Assembly: GCA_022885665.1 (NCBI GenBank)
Contig: JAGQDJ010000018.1
Location: 62,001-126,000 of the forward strand
Direction of reading: 5' to 3'
Origin: Triops longicaudatus
Taxonomy: Eukaryota > Arthropoda > Branchiopoda > Notostraca > Triopsidae
DNA: 64,000 bases
Shown: positions 1 through 6,447 of the stretch, piece after piece
How positions within the stretch are numbered: the first letter of the stretch is position 1
Layout: every line of letters begins with the position of its first letter
The notes under the pieces: generated by a model
What the model saw: only the letters and a program-made list of their open reading frames with translations
What the model was told of the DNA's origin: nothing
Databases searched by the model: none
Position numbers and translations under genes: made by a program

Positions 1-846
1 CAACGTGTTCAAATCGAACAATGGATTAAAGATAAAAGCATCCCAAACTTAATGCTAAGTGGTGGCCCTGGTGTTGGTAAGTCAACGCTTGCAAAACTGT
101 TAATCCACGAAATTGGTATTGAAGAATATGATATTCTAGAAATTAATGCCAGTAGAACTAACTCAGTTGATGATGTACGTGATAAAATTACAAATTTTGT
201 TCAAATGATTCCGTTTGGTGCATTTAAAGTAGTGTTACTCGATGAGTGTGATTTCTTATCAGCATCAGCGCAGGCAGCATTACGTGGTGTGCTAGAAGAA
301 TACCATAATACTGCTAGATTTATTTTAACATGTAACTATCCAAATAAAGTAATTCCAGCATTACACAGCAGATGTCAAGGCTTTCATATTGAAAAAACTG
401 ATCAAGTTGAGTTTACTGCAAGGGTTGCAACAATTTTAATTAATGAAAATGTTGCATTCGATTTAGACACACTTGATAACTATGTTAAAGTTGCATATCC
501 AGATTTAAGGAAATGCATTAACTTAGTTCAACAAAATGTGTCAAATAATACGTTAGTGGCGCCCACAACTACAGAAACTTCTGGTCAAGAGTGGAAGTTT
601 AAAATGGTTGAGCTATTTAAAGCTGGAAAGATCTCTGAAGCTAGAAAATTTGTATGTGGCAAAGTAAGAGCAGAAGAAATTGAAGATATTTACCGATGGT
701 TGTACGATAACATTGAAATATTCGGCGACGAAACTGCACAAGATTCGGCAATTCTAATCATTAAGCAAGGATTAGTGGATCACACACTAGTTGCTGACAG
801 CGAGATTAATCTAGCGGCTTGCTTAATTCGACTTTCTAGACTATAA
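1..846 (+). CDS. 44: Sliding clamp loader large subunit, gp44-like AAA+ ATPase (5' end outside window)
   Basis: The reading frame is open from base 1, so the start codon lies upstream of the window. The visible part has the P-loop GGPGVGKST at bases 61-87, a Walker B stretch LLDECD, and the SRC arginine-finger motif (HSRCQ), the order seen in RFC and T4 gp44 clamp loaders. In T4 this protein, with gp62, opens the gp45 ring and loads it at primer ends for the polymerase. The clamp and polymerase genes lie 13-17 kb downstream here, so the classic 45-44-62 cluster is broken up. No gp62-like gene was recognised directly after it. The family assignment rests on motifs and general resemblance only. 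Confidence 0.88.
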   Translation, partial: QRVQIEQWIKDKSIPNLMLSGGPGVGKSTLAKLLIHEIGIEEYDILEINASRTNSVDDVRDKITNFVQMIPFGAFKVVLLDECDFLSASAQAALRGVLEEYHNTARFILTCNYPNKVIPALHSRCQGFHIEKTDQVEFTARVATILINENVAFDLDTLDNYVKVAYPDLRKCINLVQQNVSNNTLVAPTTTETSGQEWKFKMVELFKAGKISEARKFVCGKVRAEEIEDIYRWLYDNIEIFGDETAQDSAILIIKQGLVDHTLVADSEINLAACLIRLSRL

Positions 847-861
847 TTCACAGGAGCACAT

Positions 862-1101
862 ATGGCAGCACGATACATGTTAGTCACGTATATTAAGAAT
901 TCAATCGGTAAGCATGATGAAATTACATCATTTAGAAATAATCTAAAATTAAAGCATTACCAAACAGCAACAGTAATATTAGATTTTAAAAATAAAACTT
1001 GTGTAGTTAACAAGTTAAACAGGGAAGCTGACTTTGAATCTATGTTAGAAATGTATAAACGATTAATCGGTGATAAACTAACACCGCATCTCCCACAATA
1101 A
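862..1101 (+). CDS. Small conserved-type hypothetical protein (79 aa)
   Basis: This 79-residue protein starts at an ATG preceded by a CAGGAG Shine-Dalgarno 15 bases after the clamp loader stop, so the two are probably co-transcribed. It is basic, shows no signal peptide or membrane segment, and contains one cysteine in a short beta-like stretch (LDFKNKTCVV). It sits where T4 has gene 62 but is less than half the length of gp62 (187 residues), and I see no basis for calling it that. A strong bidirectional terminator follows directly. Function unknown. Confidence 0.7.
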   Translation: MAARYMLVTYIKNSIGKHDEITSFRNNLKLKHYQTATVILDFKNKTCVVNKLNREADFESMLEMYKRLIGDKLTPHLPQ

Positions 1102-1102
1102 C

Positions 1103-1137
1103 GAAAAAGCCGATAATTTAATATTATCGGCTTTTTC
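1103..1137. terminator. Bidirectional intrinsic terminator
   Basis: A perfect 15-bp stem (bases 1103-1117 pairing with 1123-1137) closes a 5-base TTAAT loop and has A-tracts and T-tracts at its two ends. It therefore reads as a terminator on both strands. It lies between the convergent 79-residue gene and phoH and can serve both. Confidence 0.92.
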
Positions 1138-1150
1138 TTATCTTACAATA

Positions 1151-1888
1151 TTATGTCTCTCCATAAATTGCTAAAATTTCTTTAACTGCTTCGTGTCGTT
1201 CAATGTCGTGTACTGTAAATGTACATAAATCAACGTATTGACGATCTCTAAAATTGTTATAAAGATTTAAAAATTCCAATAATCCGTTTTCTCTAGGTCT
1301 ATCGGCCTGTTGTAAGTCCCCAGTTACTACCATTTTACTACCAATGCCTAACCGTGTTAACAGCATTTTCATTTGACTTGGAGTTGTATTTTGGCACTCA
1401 TCGGCTATAATGACTGCATTTTTAAAAGTTCTCCCCCTCATCATTGCCAACGGACTAGTTTCAATAATTCCTTCGTATACCATAGTTTCAATTTCGGCAG
1501 CAGAATAATTTTCTGCAAACACATCAAAAATTGGTCTCGTCCATGGCGCCATTTTCTCGTTTAAATCTCCAGGTAAAAATCCATGTTCTTCGTCAACTGA
1601 TACAGCCGGACGTGTTATGATAATTTTAGTAGCATTTCCATTTTTTAGTTGGTCAACTGCCCACTGTACTGCTAGCATAGTTTTACCCGTTCCTGCAGGA
1701 CCTGTGGCAAAAATTATCATTTTTGTAGGATCATTTAATTTTAAAAGGTAATTTTCCTGATTTAAGTTTTTAGGATAGATTTGAACACGTGGACGCTTTG
1801 TGAACTTGCGTTCTGCGGATTTGGCAACTTGAGACTCTTGTTGATGAGACTTAGTTGATCTTGACACTGCTGGTCTTTTACTCTTCAT
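1151..1888 (-). CDS. phoH: PhoH-like ATPase
   Basis: The 245-residue protein has Walker A GPAGTGKT (residues 63-70) and Walker B IADECQN (about 161-167), followed by the TRLG/VTGD region typical of the PhoH nucleotide-binding domain. The N-terminal 40 residues are basic and look disordered. PhoH-like proteins are frequent in marine phages; their role is unsettled, with links to phosphate starvation and RNA metabolism. The start is supported by AAGGAGGGC upstream of the ATG. The gene stands alone on the minus strand between two plus-strand blocks, with a hairpin-rich leader (1889-1955) and a late-like motif at 1961-1968. Confidence 0.92.
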   Translation of the reverse strand: MKSKRPAVSRSTKSHQQESQVAKSAERKFTKRPRVQIYPKNLNQENYLLKLNDPTKMIIFATGPAGTGKTMLAVQWAVDQLKNGNATKIIITRPAVSVDEEHGFLPGDLNEKMAPWTRPIFDVFAENYSAAEIETMVYEGIIETSPLAMMRGRTFKNAVIIADECQNTTPSQMKMLLTRLGIGSKMVVTGDLQQADRPRENGLLEFLNLYNNFRDRQYVDLCTFTVHDIERHEAVKEILAIYGET

Positions 1889-1918
1889 ATAAGGTTAGCC
1901 CTCCTTGTGATGTGTAGG

Positions 1919-1955
1919 CACGGACCTCAAACCGTTTATGTCCGTGTTCGAACAC
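1919..1955 (-). promoter_or_regulatory. Hairpin leader of phoH with overlapping palindrome
   Basis: In the divergent region upstream of phoH, a 7-bp stem (CACGGAC at 1919-1925 with GTCCGTG at 1940-1946) overlaps a perfect 12-base palindrome (1944-1955, GTGTTCGAACAC). The two structures share three bases and could be alternatives in the phoH mRNA leader, or the palindrome could bind a dimeric protein on DNA. No function is demonstrated. Confidence 0.35.
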
Positions 1956-1960
1956 AAACT

Positions 1961-1968
1961 TATTTATG
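1961..1968 (-). promoter_or_regulatory. T4-late-like motif upstream of phoH
   Basis: The minus strand reads CATAAATA here, about 75 bases upstream of the phoH start. T4-like phages use TATAAATA-type elements for late transcription. In DNA this AT-rich the core 7-mer will also occur often by chance, so only its intergenic position supports it. Confidence 0.3.
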
Positions 1969-2060
1969 AGAATATAACATATATAGCAAATACCAGCTAT
2001 ATTTGCACGATAAATCTTTATTTGCATACCTAGGTAAATAATAATACAGGATAACCTAAC

Positions 2061-2594
2061 ATGGCAGATTTAAAAGATATTATTAAAAATATTGATCAGA
2101 TATACGGATCAACAAACAGTCTTAATCTACTCAAAGATTTTGAACGAGTCATTGACGAACTCGATGTATATGTATATGACAACTGGATTGATGGCGAAGT
2201 AGTTTCTGGCCCGCATGAATCTAGATATTGGATTGAGTGTACGTTAATGTGGCCAAAAGATAAAATGCCCGAACCACAAGGTGGAAAACGACTTTTAGAA
2301 TACGGATGTACTGTTAAATATGCAGAATCACACTTATCAAAAGTTAGAAAAATTAAAAATCCCGATGATATTCGTCCGGGTACTCGAAAAGGTAAAATTG
2401 ACTGGGAAGAAGTATGGCTAGTTAAAATCGAAATGCCCAAGAAATTAATGAGTGATATTAATCGTGGTTATAGAAATTTAGATAGCAATAAAGTTGATGA
2501 TATTTTAAATCAATATGGCGCTGTTAAGAGTGCCGACGAAGGAGCGGGTGCAGCCGCACCGGCTGGAGGAGAGCAAGATGCATTTAGTATGTGA
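2061..2594 (+). CDS. Conserved-type hypothetical protein (177 aa)
   Basis: The protein begins with a helical segment (DLKDIIKNIDQIY), has a central beta-rich region with several Trp residues, and ends in a low-complexity Gly/Ala tail (AGAAAPAGGEQDAFSM). It carries no catalytic motif I recognise. The next gene starts inside its last codons, so the two are translationally coupled. It heads the block that ends in the lysis genes. Its function is unknown; a structural or assembly role is only a guess from position. Confidence 0.75.
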   Translation: MADLKDIIKNIDQIYGSTNSLNLLKDFERVIDELDVYVYDNWIDGEVVSGPHESRYWIECTLMWPKDKMPEPQGGKRLLEYGCTVKYAESHLSKVRKIKNPDDIRPGTRKGKIDWEEVWLVKIEMPKKLMSDINRGYRNLDSNKVDDILNQYGAVKSADEGAGAAAPAGGEQDAFSM

Positions 2595-3318
2595 GGGGTT
2601 AAGACCGTTTGACTTGGCAAATTTAGTCAGTCATCTAGTAGAAGTAGATACATATCGATCTAAAATGGGCGAGGATCGTGATGTTTGTGTTATGACATTT
2701 AGAGTAACCGATCGGTCACCGGCTAAAGATCTTATGGAATTTATTGAAAAAGGGTTTGATTTTGTTTTAGATTCAGATGTTAGTTCTGGAGAAAATAATA
2801 TTGGTGAATATTTTGTGTTTGTTGAAATAGAAAGATCACCAAAGTTAATTGAACAAATTAAAGAAATAACATATGGTGTACGCCGTCTTACCGGTGTTGC
2901 TGATTGGGAGTTTCGTTATCATAAAAATGCTAAAATTCATGAACTAACCCAGGAATCTATTAAAAAAATAGTGCCACTATCGCCATTGGATTATGACGGA
3001 TTAATGACTAAGATTAAAACAAACGAAGTTAAACAGTTTTTTACAAAAACATTAATGGATGATCTTACCCTTGATGATAATATAATTACAATTCATAAAC
3101 CATACAATCAGAAAATACAATTACAAATTGTTAAAGAAGGTGATTCTGAACATATTTTAGAAAATATTGAAGGATCACTGTTACTTGATAATAATGCAAT
3201 GGGTGAAATATTTTGGTTAACCAAGGTGTTGGGTAACTATAATATTAATAAAATCGGTGATACATTTGTATTCGAAAATGGCGATAAATCAATGATTGTA
3301 AAGAGAGTAGAAGCATGA
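2578..3318 (+). CDS. Hypothetical protein, possibly phage structural or assembly (246 aa)
   Basis: I place the start at the ATG at 2578, preceded by GGAGGAGAG, although the frame stays open to 2515. This gives 246 residues and a 17-base overlap with the preceding gene, with which it is probably co-translated. The N-terminal half alternates short helices and strands (DVCVMTFRVTD, EYFVFVEIERSP) and the C-terminal half is a beta-rich domain. No motif is diagnostic. The stop overlaps the endolysin start by four bases. Confidence 0.7.
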   Translation: MHLVCEGLRPFDLANLVSHLVEVDTYRSKMGEDRDVCVMTFRVTDRSPAKDLMEFIEKGFDFVLDSDVSSGENNIGEYFVFVEIERSPKLIEQIKEITYGVRRLTGVADWEFRYHKNAKIHELTQESIKKIVPLSPLDYDGLMTKIKTNEVKQFFTKTLMDDLTLDDNIITIHKPYNQKIQLQIVKEGDSEHILENIEGSLLLDNNAMGEIFWLTKVLGNYNINKIGDTFVFENGDKSMIVKRVEA

Positions 3319-3944
3319 GTTTTACATTTAATTTTACAAAAGATCAAGTTCGAAAAATGATTCCAGATAACCAATATATCGATGATTGGTATGTTGCATT
3401 ATCCACTATTTTACCCGAATATGAAATTAACACCCCTGAGCGGGTTTCTGCATTTATGGCACAATGTGCACACGAGTCGGCAAATTTTAAAATTTTAAAA
3501 GAAAATTTAAATTATCGTGCAAACAGTTTAGTTAAAACATTTAAAGCACATTTCCCATCTATTGCAATAGCCAAACAGTATGAACTAAATCCAGAAAAGA
3601 TTGCAAACAAAGTATATGCTAATAGGATGGGCAATGACGACGAAGCAAGCGGGGATGGGTTTAGATATTATGGAAGGGGTCTTATACAGTTAACTGGCAA
3701 AGACAACTATACTTTATTTGCCGAGTCAATTGAAACACCGTTATCAGAAATACCTGCATATTTACAAACATTTGAAGGTGCTGTACAAAGTGCATGTTGG
3801 TTTTGGGAACAAAATAATCTAAACGCATTAGCCGACTCTAGGGATATTATTGCGTTATCAAAACGTATTAATGGCGGGACAAACGGACTTGAACATAGAA
3901 TCGAATTATATAAGAAAGCTAAACAACTTTTTGGAGTAACATAA
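3315..3944 (+). CDS. GH19-type endolysin (lysozyme/chitinase fold)
   Basis: This 209-residue protein matches glycoside hydrolase family 19, used by many phages as a peptidoglycan-degrading endolysin. The family core is visible: AQCAHES with the likely catalytic Glu54, a second acid at Glu63 (KENLNYR), then YYGRGLIQLTGKDNY and the C-terminal INGG motif. There is no signal peptide, so release through a holin is expected. It opens a compact lysis block: the i-spanin-like and lipoprotein genes follow within a few bases. The start overlaps the previous stop (ATGA). Confidence 0.9.
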   Translation: MSFTFNFTKDQVRKMIPDNQYIDDWYVALSTILPEYEINTPERVSAFMAQCAHESANFKILKENLNYRANSLVKTFKAHFPSIAIAKQYELNPEKIANKVYANRMGNDDEASGDGFRYYGRGLIQLTGKDNYTLFAESIETPLSEIPAYLQTFEGAVQSACWFWEQNNLNALADSRDIIALSKRINGGTNGLEHRIELYKKAKQLFGVT

Positions 3945-3945
3945 A

Positions 3946-4410
3946 ATGGAACTGCTACACATGATCCCAATTTCGTGGATGTCTTTCGTAGTACATGGAT
4001 TGTTAGTCACTGGTATATTACTATTATTAATTTCATTCTTTGGTATGAATTTACTGGAATTGGTATTACCTGTAATTAAACCATATACTAAAATGTTGCA
4101 AATTTTAAGCATAGTAGTATTAACTGCCGGAGTATACTTAAAAGGTGGATACGAAGCTGAACTAATATGGCACAAACAGGTTGCCGAATTAGAAGAAAAA
4201 GTAAAAATTGCAACTATACAAAGTGAGAAAGTTAACACAGTAGTGGAGCAACAAGTAGTTACTAAAATTAAAGAAGTAAAAGTACAAAGCGATCAAATTA
4301 TAAAATATATTGATCGCGAAGTTATCAAGTATGACGATACTTGTGTAATTCCACCATCTGCAATTAAGGCGCATAATGCAGCCGCAGAAAATATACCAAT
4401 AGATGATTAA
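3946..4410 (+). CDS. Two-helix membrane protein with coiled coil, putative i-spanin or holin
   Basis: The 154-residue protein has two hydrophobic segments (about residues 9-33 and 47-65) followed by a long charged region rich in heptad-like Glu/Lys/Val repeats (about 70-130), predicted to form a periplasmic coiled coil. It lies one base after the endolysin gene and overlaps a lipoprotein gene. This is the layout of Rz/Rz1 spanin pairs, in which the inner-membrane and outer-membrane partners fuse the membranes at lysis. Classical i-spanins have one membrane segment, so the extra helix is odd and may give it a holin-like role. Confidence 0.55.
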   Translation: MELLHMIPISWMSFVVHGLLVTGILLLLISFFGMNLLELVLPVIKPYTKMLQILSIVVLTAGVYLKGGYEAELIWHKQVAELEEKVKIATIQSEKVNTVVEQQVVTKIKEVKVQSDQIIKYIDREVIKYDDTCVIPPSAIKAHNAAAENIPIDD

Positions 4411-4684
4411 AATGAAAACAATTTTTACATGTATTGCATTACTACTAGCCGTATCTGGGTGTGCTACACAGCCAACACTGGCAAATAAGTTTCCAGATGC
4501 ACCTCCATCGTTACTAACATCGTGTGCAAAACTAAAATCAGTCGAAGAACGTGCACCATTGAGCAAATTTATTAAAACTGTTAGTATAAATTATGCCAGC
4601 TATCACGAATGTTCTGCAAAACAAGATGCATGGCGAGAATGGTATGCAGAACAGAAAAAAATTACAAATAAAATAAGTGAGTAA
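4403..4684 (+). CDS. Lipoprotein, putative o-spanin (Rz1-like)
   Basis: The protein starts with a short basic segment and a hydrophobic stretch ending in a lipobox, VSGC, with the modified cysteine at residue 20 (17 if the second ATG at 4412 is used). The mature part is about 73 residues and polar, with two more cysteines. Position directly after the coiled-coil membrane protein, with an 8-base overlap, makes it the likely outer-membrane spanin subunit. The mature part is less proline-rich than lambda Rz1, so the assignment rests mainly on the lipobox and context. Confidence 0.6.
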   Translation: MIKMKTIFTCIALLLAVSGCATQPTLANKFPDAPPSLLTSCAKLKSVEERAPLSKFIKTVSINYASYHECSAKQDAWREWYAEQKKITNKISE

Positions 4685-4689
4685 ATTAT

Positions 4690-5100
4690 ATGCCTACCGA
4701 TGCAGATATTGACAACAATGGCTTTGTTTCAGCCAGTGAACTTGAAACTAGTGGACAACTATTAGAACTACAATTACGAGAAGAAAAAGCCGAAACTCAA
4801 AAAAATATGGCATGGACTGCAATTATATCAATGATTATTTTTACTGCTGTATTATTTTCACCATTGATTTCTGATTCCAAGGTAGCAATTTTATCAGATT
4901 TAGTTGGATTATTTTACGTTGCACAAGCAAGTGTTGTTGGTGCATACATGGGAGTAACTGCATGGTTAAGCAAATCAGTGAATGCAAATATGGCTGGATA
5001 TCAAAATACTGCCAGTTACCAAAATACTGCCGCATACACAAGATATGCTAATGTTGCTTCTGCAAGGCAAGTACCACAACCGGTTGAACCAATTTTATGA
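4690..5100 (+). CDS. Membrane protein with N-terminal EF-hand loop, putative holin
   Basis: The 136-residue protein starts with a canonical 12-residue EF-hand calcium loop (DIDNNGFVSASE, residues 6-17, acidic or polar ligands at 1, 3, 5, 9 and 12 and Gly at 6). A charged helix and two hydrophobic segments follow (about 41-60 and 68-95), then a polar tail with a short repeat (GYQNTASYQNTAAYTRY). Its place in the lysis block suggests a holin or antiholin. A calcium-binding loop on such a protein is unusual and could couple lysis to divalent ions. The role is inferred. Confidence 0.5.
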   Translation: MPTDADIDNNGFVSASELETSGQLLELQLREEKAETQKNMAWTAIISMIIFTAVLFSPLISDSKVAILSDLVGLFYVAQASVVGAYMGVTAWLSKSVNANMAGYQNTASYQNTAAYTRYANVASARQVPQPVEPIL

Positions 5101-5291
5101 TCAAATATTTATTTGTGTTAATAATAGGATTAGGGTGTTTATCAATAACACAGGCAGCTACATCTCCTACTCCAACAAAAATTCCAGTATATAAAACGGT
5201 GTGTTTAGATCCGCAACCGGGATCAAAATCAACACGCAAAAAGTGCGTTAAAGTACGTGTACATAAAAAATTTAAAAATAATAAAAAATGA
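5097..5291 (+). CDS. Small exported basic protein (64 aa)
   Basis: The protein has a clear signal peptide (hydrophobic residues 4-16, likely cleavage after TQA at about residue 20). The mature segment of about 44 residues is strongly basic, with two cysteines (VCLDP, KKCVK) that could form a disulfide. It overlaps the previous stop by four bases (ATGA) and its own stop overlaps the next start, so it belongs to the lysis-region operon. Function unknown; an envelope-acting role fits the signal peptide and position. Confidence 0.6.
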   Translation: MIKYLFVLIIGLGCLSITQAATSPTPTKIPVYKTVCLDPQPGSKSTRKKCVKVRVHKKFKNNKK

Positions 5292-5503
5292 AACAATACT
5301 ATATTACAAGCGAAAATATTGCTAAACTAGCCTCGGATCCAACTGATTGTTACTTAGCACCAACTGACATTGTTCACACATTGAAACATGATTTATACCT
5401 TGGTGGACTCGGTAGTACGATTAGACGTGCTGATCAAAATATTGTTGATACTATTGATGCTATTAAGCAGATTCAGCAGTCTGCTAATCCGGACAAACGG
5501 TAA
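5288..5503 (+). CDS. Hypothetical protein (71 aa)
   Basis: A 71-residue soluble protein, coupled to the preceding gene by an ATGA overlap and followed closely by a terminator, so it is the last gene of this operon. The C-terminal half looks like one long helix (DQNIVDTIDAIKQIQQ). No recognised domain. Confidence 0.6.
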   Translation: MKQYYITSENIAKLASDPTDCYLAPTDIVHTLKHDLYLGGLGSTIRRADQNIVDTIDAIKQIQQSANPDKR

Positions 5504-5522
5504 GTTTATTTTTTTAGTAAAT

Positions 5523-5551
5523 AAAAAGGACTATTGACATAGTCCTTTTTT
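5523..5551 (+). terminator. Intrinsic terminator with promoter -35 in its loop
   Basis: A perfect 12-bp stem (5523-5534 with 5539-5550) encloses the four-base loop TGAC and runs into a T-tract. The TTGACA hexamer of the next promoter spans the loop exactly, so one element ends the lysis-region transcript and starts the chaperone transcript. Confidence 0.85.
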
Positions 5552-5562
5552 CATTATATAAT
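5534..5562 (+). promoter_or_regulatory. Consensus sigma70-type promoter for dnaJ
   Basis: TTGACA (5534-5539) and TATAAT (5557-5562) are separated by exactly 17 bases, a perfect match to the bacterial housekeeping consensus. The expected start, 6-8 bases after the -10, falls on or beside the dnaJ ATG at 5569, which predicts an almost leaderless transcript. Confidence 0.85.
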
Positions 5563-5568
5563 ATACAT

Positions 5569-6390
5569 ATGGACCATTATACAACATTAGGGCTTACCAA
5601 AAATGCCACAGCCGACGAAATAAAACAGGCATATAAAAAACTTGCAATGAAGCATCACCCAGATAGAAATGGAGGTAACGAAGCAAAATTTAAAGAGATT
5701 TCAAGCGCATACGAAACGTTAAGTGATCCTAACAAACGACAAATGTATGACTATGGGCAGGATCCATCATCAACATTTAGCTCAGGATTTGGATCAAACC
5801 CGTTTGAATTTAATTTTAATTCAAGTATTTTTGATGATATTTTTGGATTTCAACGTCAACGAGTACCAAGAAACAAATCATTTAGTGTTAATGTAACGCT
5901 TACGCTCGAAGAAGTATTATCAGGTAAAGAAATAACTATCGATATTGGTGTCCCGGGACAAAATAAGAAAACAATTAGTATTTCGATACCGGCCGGTATC
6001 GAAAACGGACAAAGTATTAAATACGCTGGCATGGGCGATGATAGTATCCCCAATGTACCGCCTGGCGACTTAATAGCAAATGTACAAGTTCTTAATCATC
6101 CAGTGTTTGATAGATCGGGTAGTGATTTAATTTATCAGCATACTATTTCAGCATGGGACGCAATGGTTGGCACTACACTTGAACTTGAAACATTAAGTAA
6201 AAAGACTATTAGTATTAAAATTCCTGCAGGAACACAGCCGGATACAGTACTACAATGTCGAGGCGAAGGGTTGCCAAGAGCTCGATCAACTACAGTTGGT
6301 AATTTGTGCATTAGAGTTAAAATTAAAATTCCAACTAATTTAACCGAATCACAAATTACGGCAATAAAACAGCTTCAACAGCATACCTAA
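5569..6390 (+). CDS. dnaJ: DnaJ-like co-chaperone, class B (CbpA-type)
   Basis: The 273-residue protein has a J domain with HPD at residues 30-32, the motif that stimulates Hsp70 ATPase, then a short Gly/Phe-rich linker (about 62-95) and two C-terminal substrate-binding beta domains (from about 104). The CxxCxGxG zinc repeats of class A DnaJ are absent, so it is class B, like CbpA. It probably recruits the host DnaK to phage substrates. It lies directly before a ClpA-like unfoldase, suggesting a phage-specified proteostasis module. No Shine-Dalgarno precedes the ATG, in keeping with a leaderless mRNA. Confidence 0.9.
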   Translation: MDHYTTLGLTKNATADEIKQAYKKLAMKHHPDRNGGNEAKFKEISSAYETLSDPNKRQMYDYGQDPSSTFSSGFGSNPFEFNFNSSIFDDIFGFQRQRVPRNKSFSVNVTLTLEEVLSGKEITIDIGVPGQNKKTISISIPAGIENGQSIKYAGMGDDSIPNVPPGDLIANVQVLNHPVFDRSGSDLIYQHTISAWDAMVGTTLELETLSKKTISIKIPAGTQPDTVLQCRGEGLPRARSTTVGNLCIRVKIKIPTNLTESQITAIKQLQQHT

Positions 6391-6394
6391 ACAG

Positions 6395-6423
6395 TTGACA
6401 ACATTGCTATAATATTGTAAAAT
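6395..6423 (+). promoter_or_regulatory. Sigma70-type promoter for the clpA-like gene
   Basis: TTGACA (6395-6400) is followed after 17 bases by TAAAAT (6418-6423). A TATAAT also occurs at 6408-6413 but only 7 bases from the -35, so it cannot pair with it. The clpA-like ATG is 25 bases downstream with AAAGGA before it. Confidence 0.65.
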
Positions 6424-6447
6424 TAACACATAACAAAGGAAGTATAC

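Noticed and set aside
862..1101. Clamp loader small subunit gp62
   Set aside because: Position fits, but 79 residues is far below the T4 gp62 length and no similarity is apparent.
1373..1564. Plus-strand frame inside phoH
   Set aside because: It lies antisense to a well-supported gene and has no ribosome site.
1940..1960. tRNA T-arm-like GTTCGAAC in the phoH upstream region
   Set aside because: No acceptor stem, anticodon arm or D-arm can be drawn around it; the palindrome explains the sequence.
6395..6413. Promoter TTGACA with TATAAT at 6408
   Set aside because: Only 7 bases separate the two hexamers; TAAAAT at 6418 gives the proper 17-base spacing.
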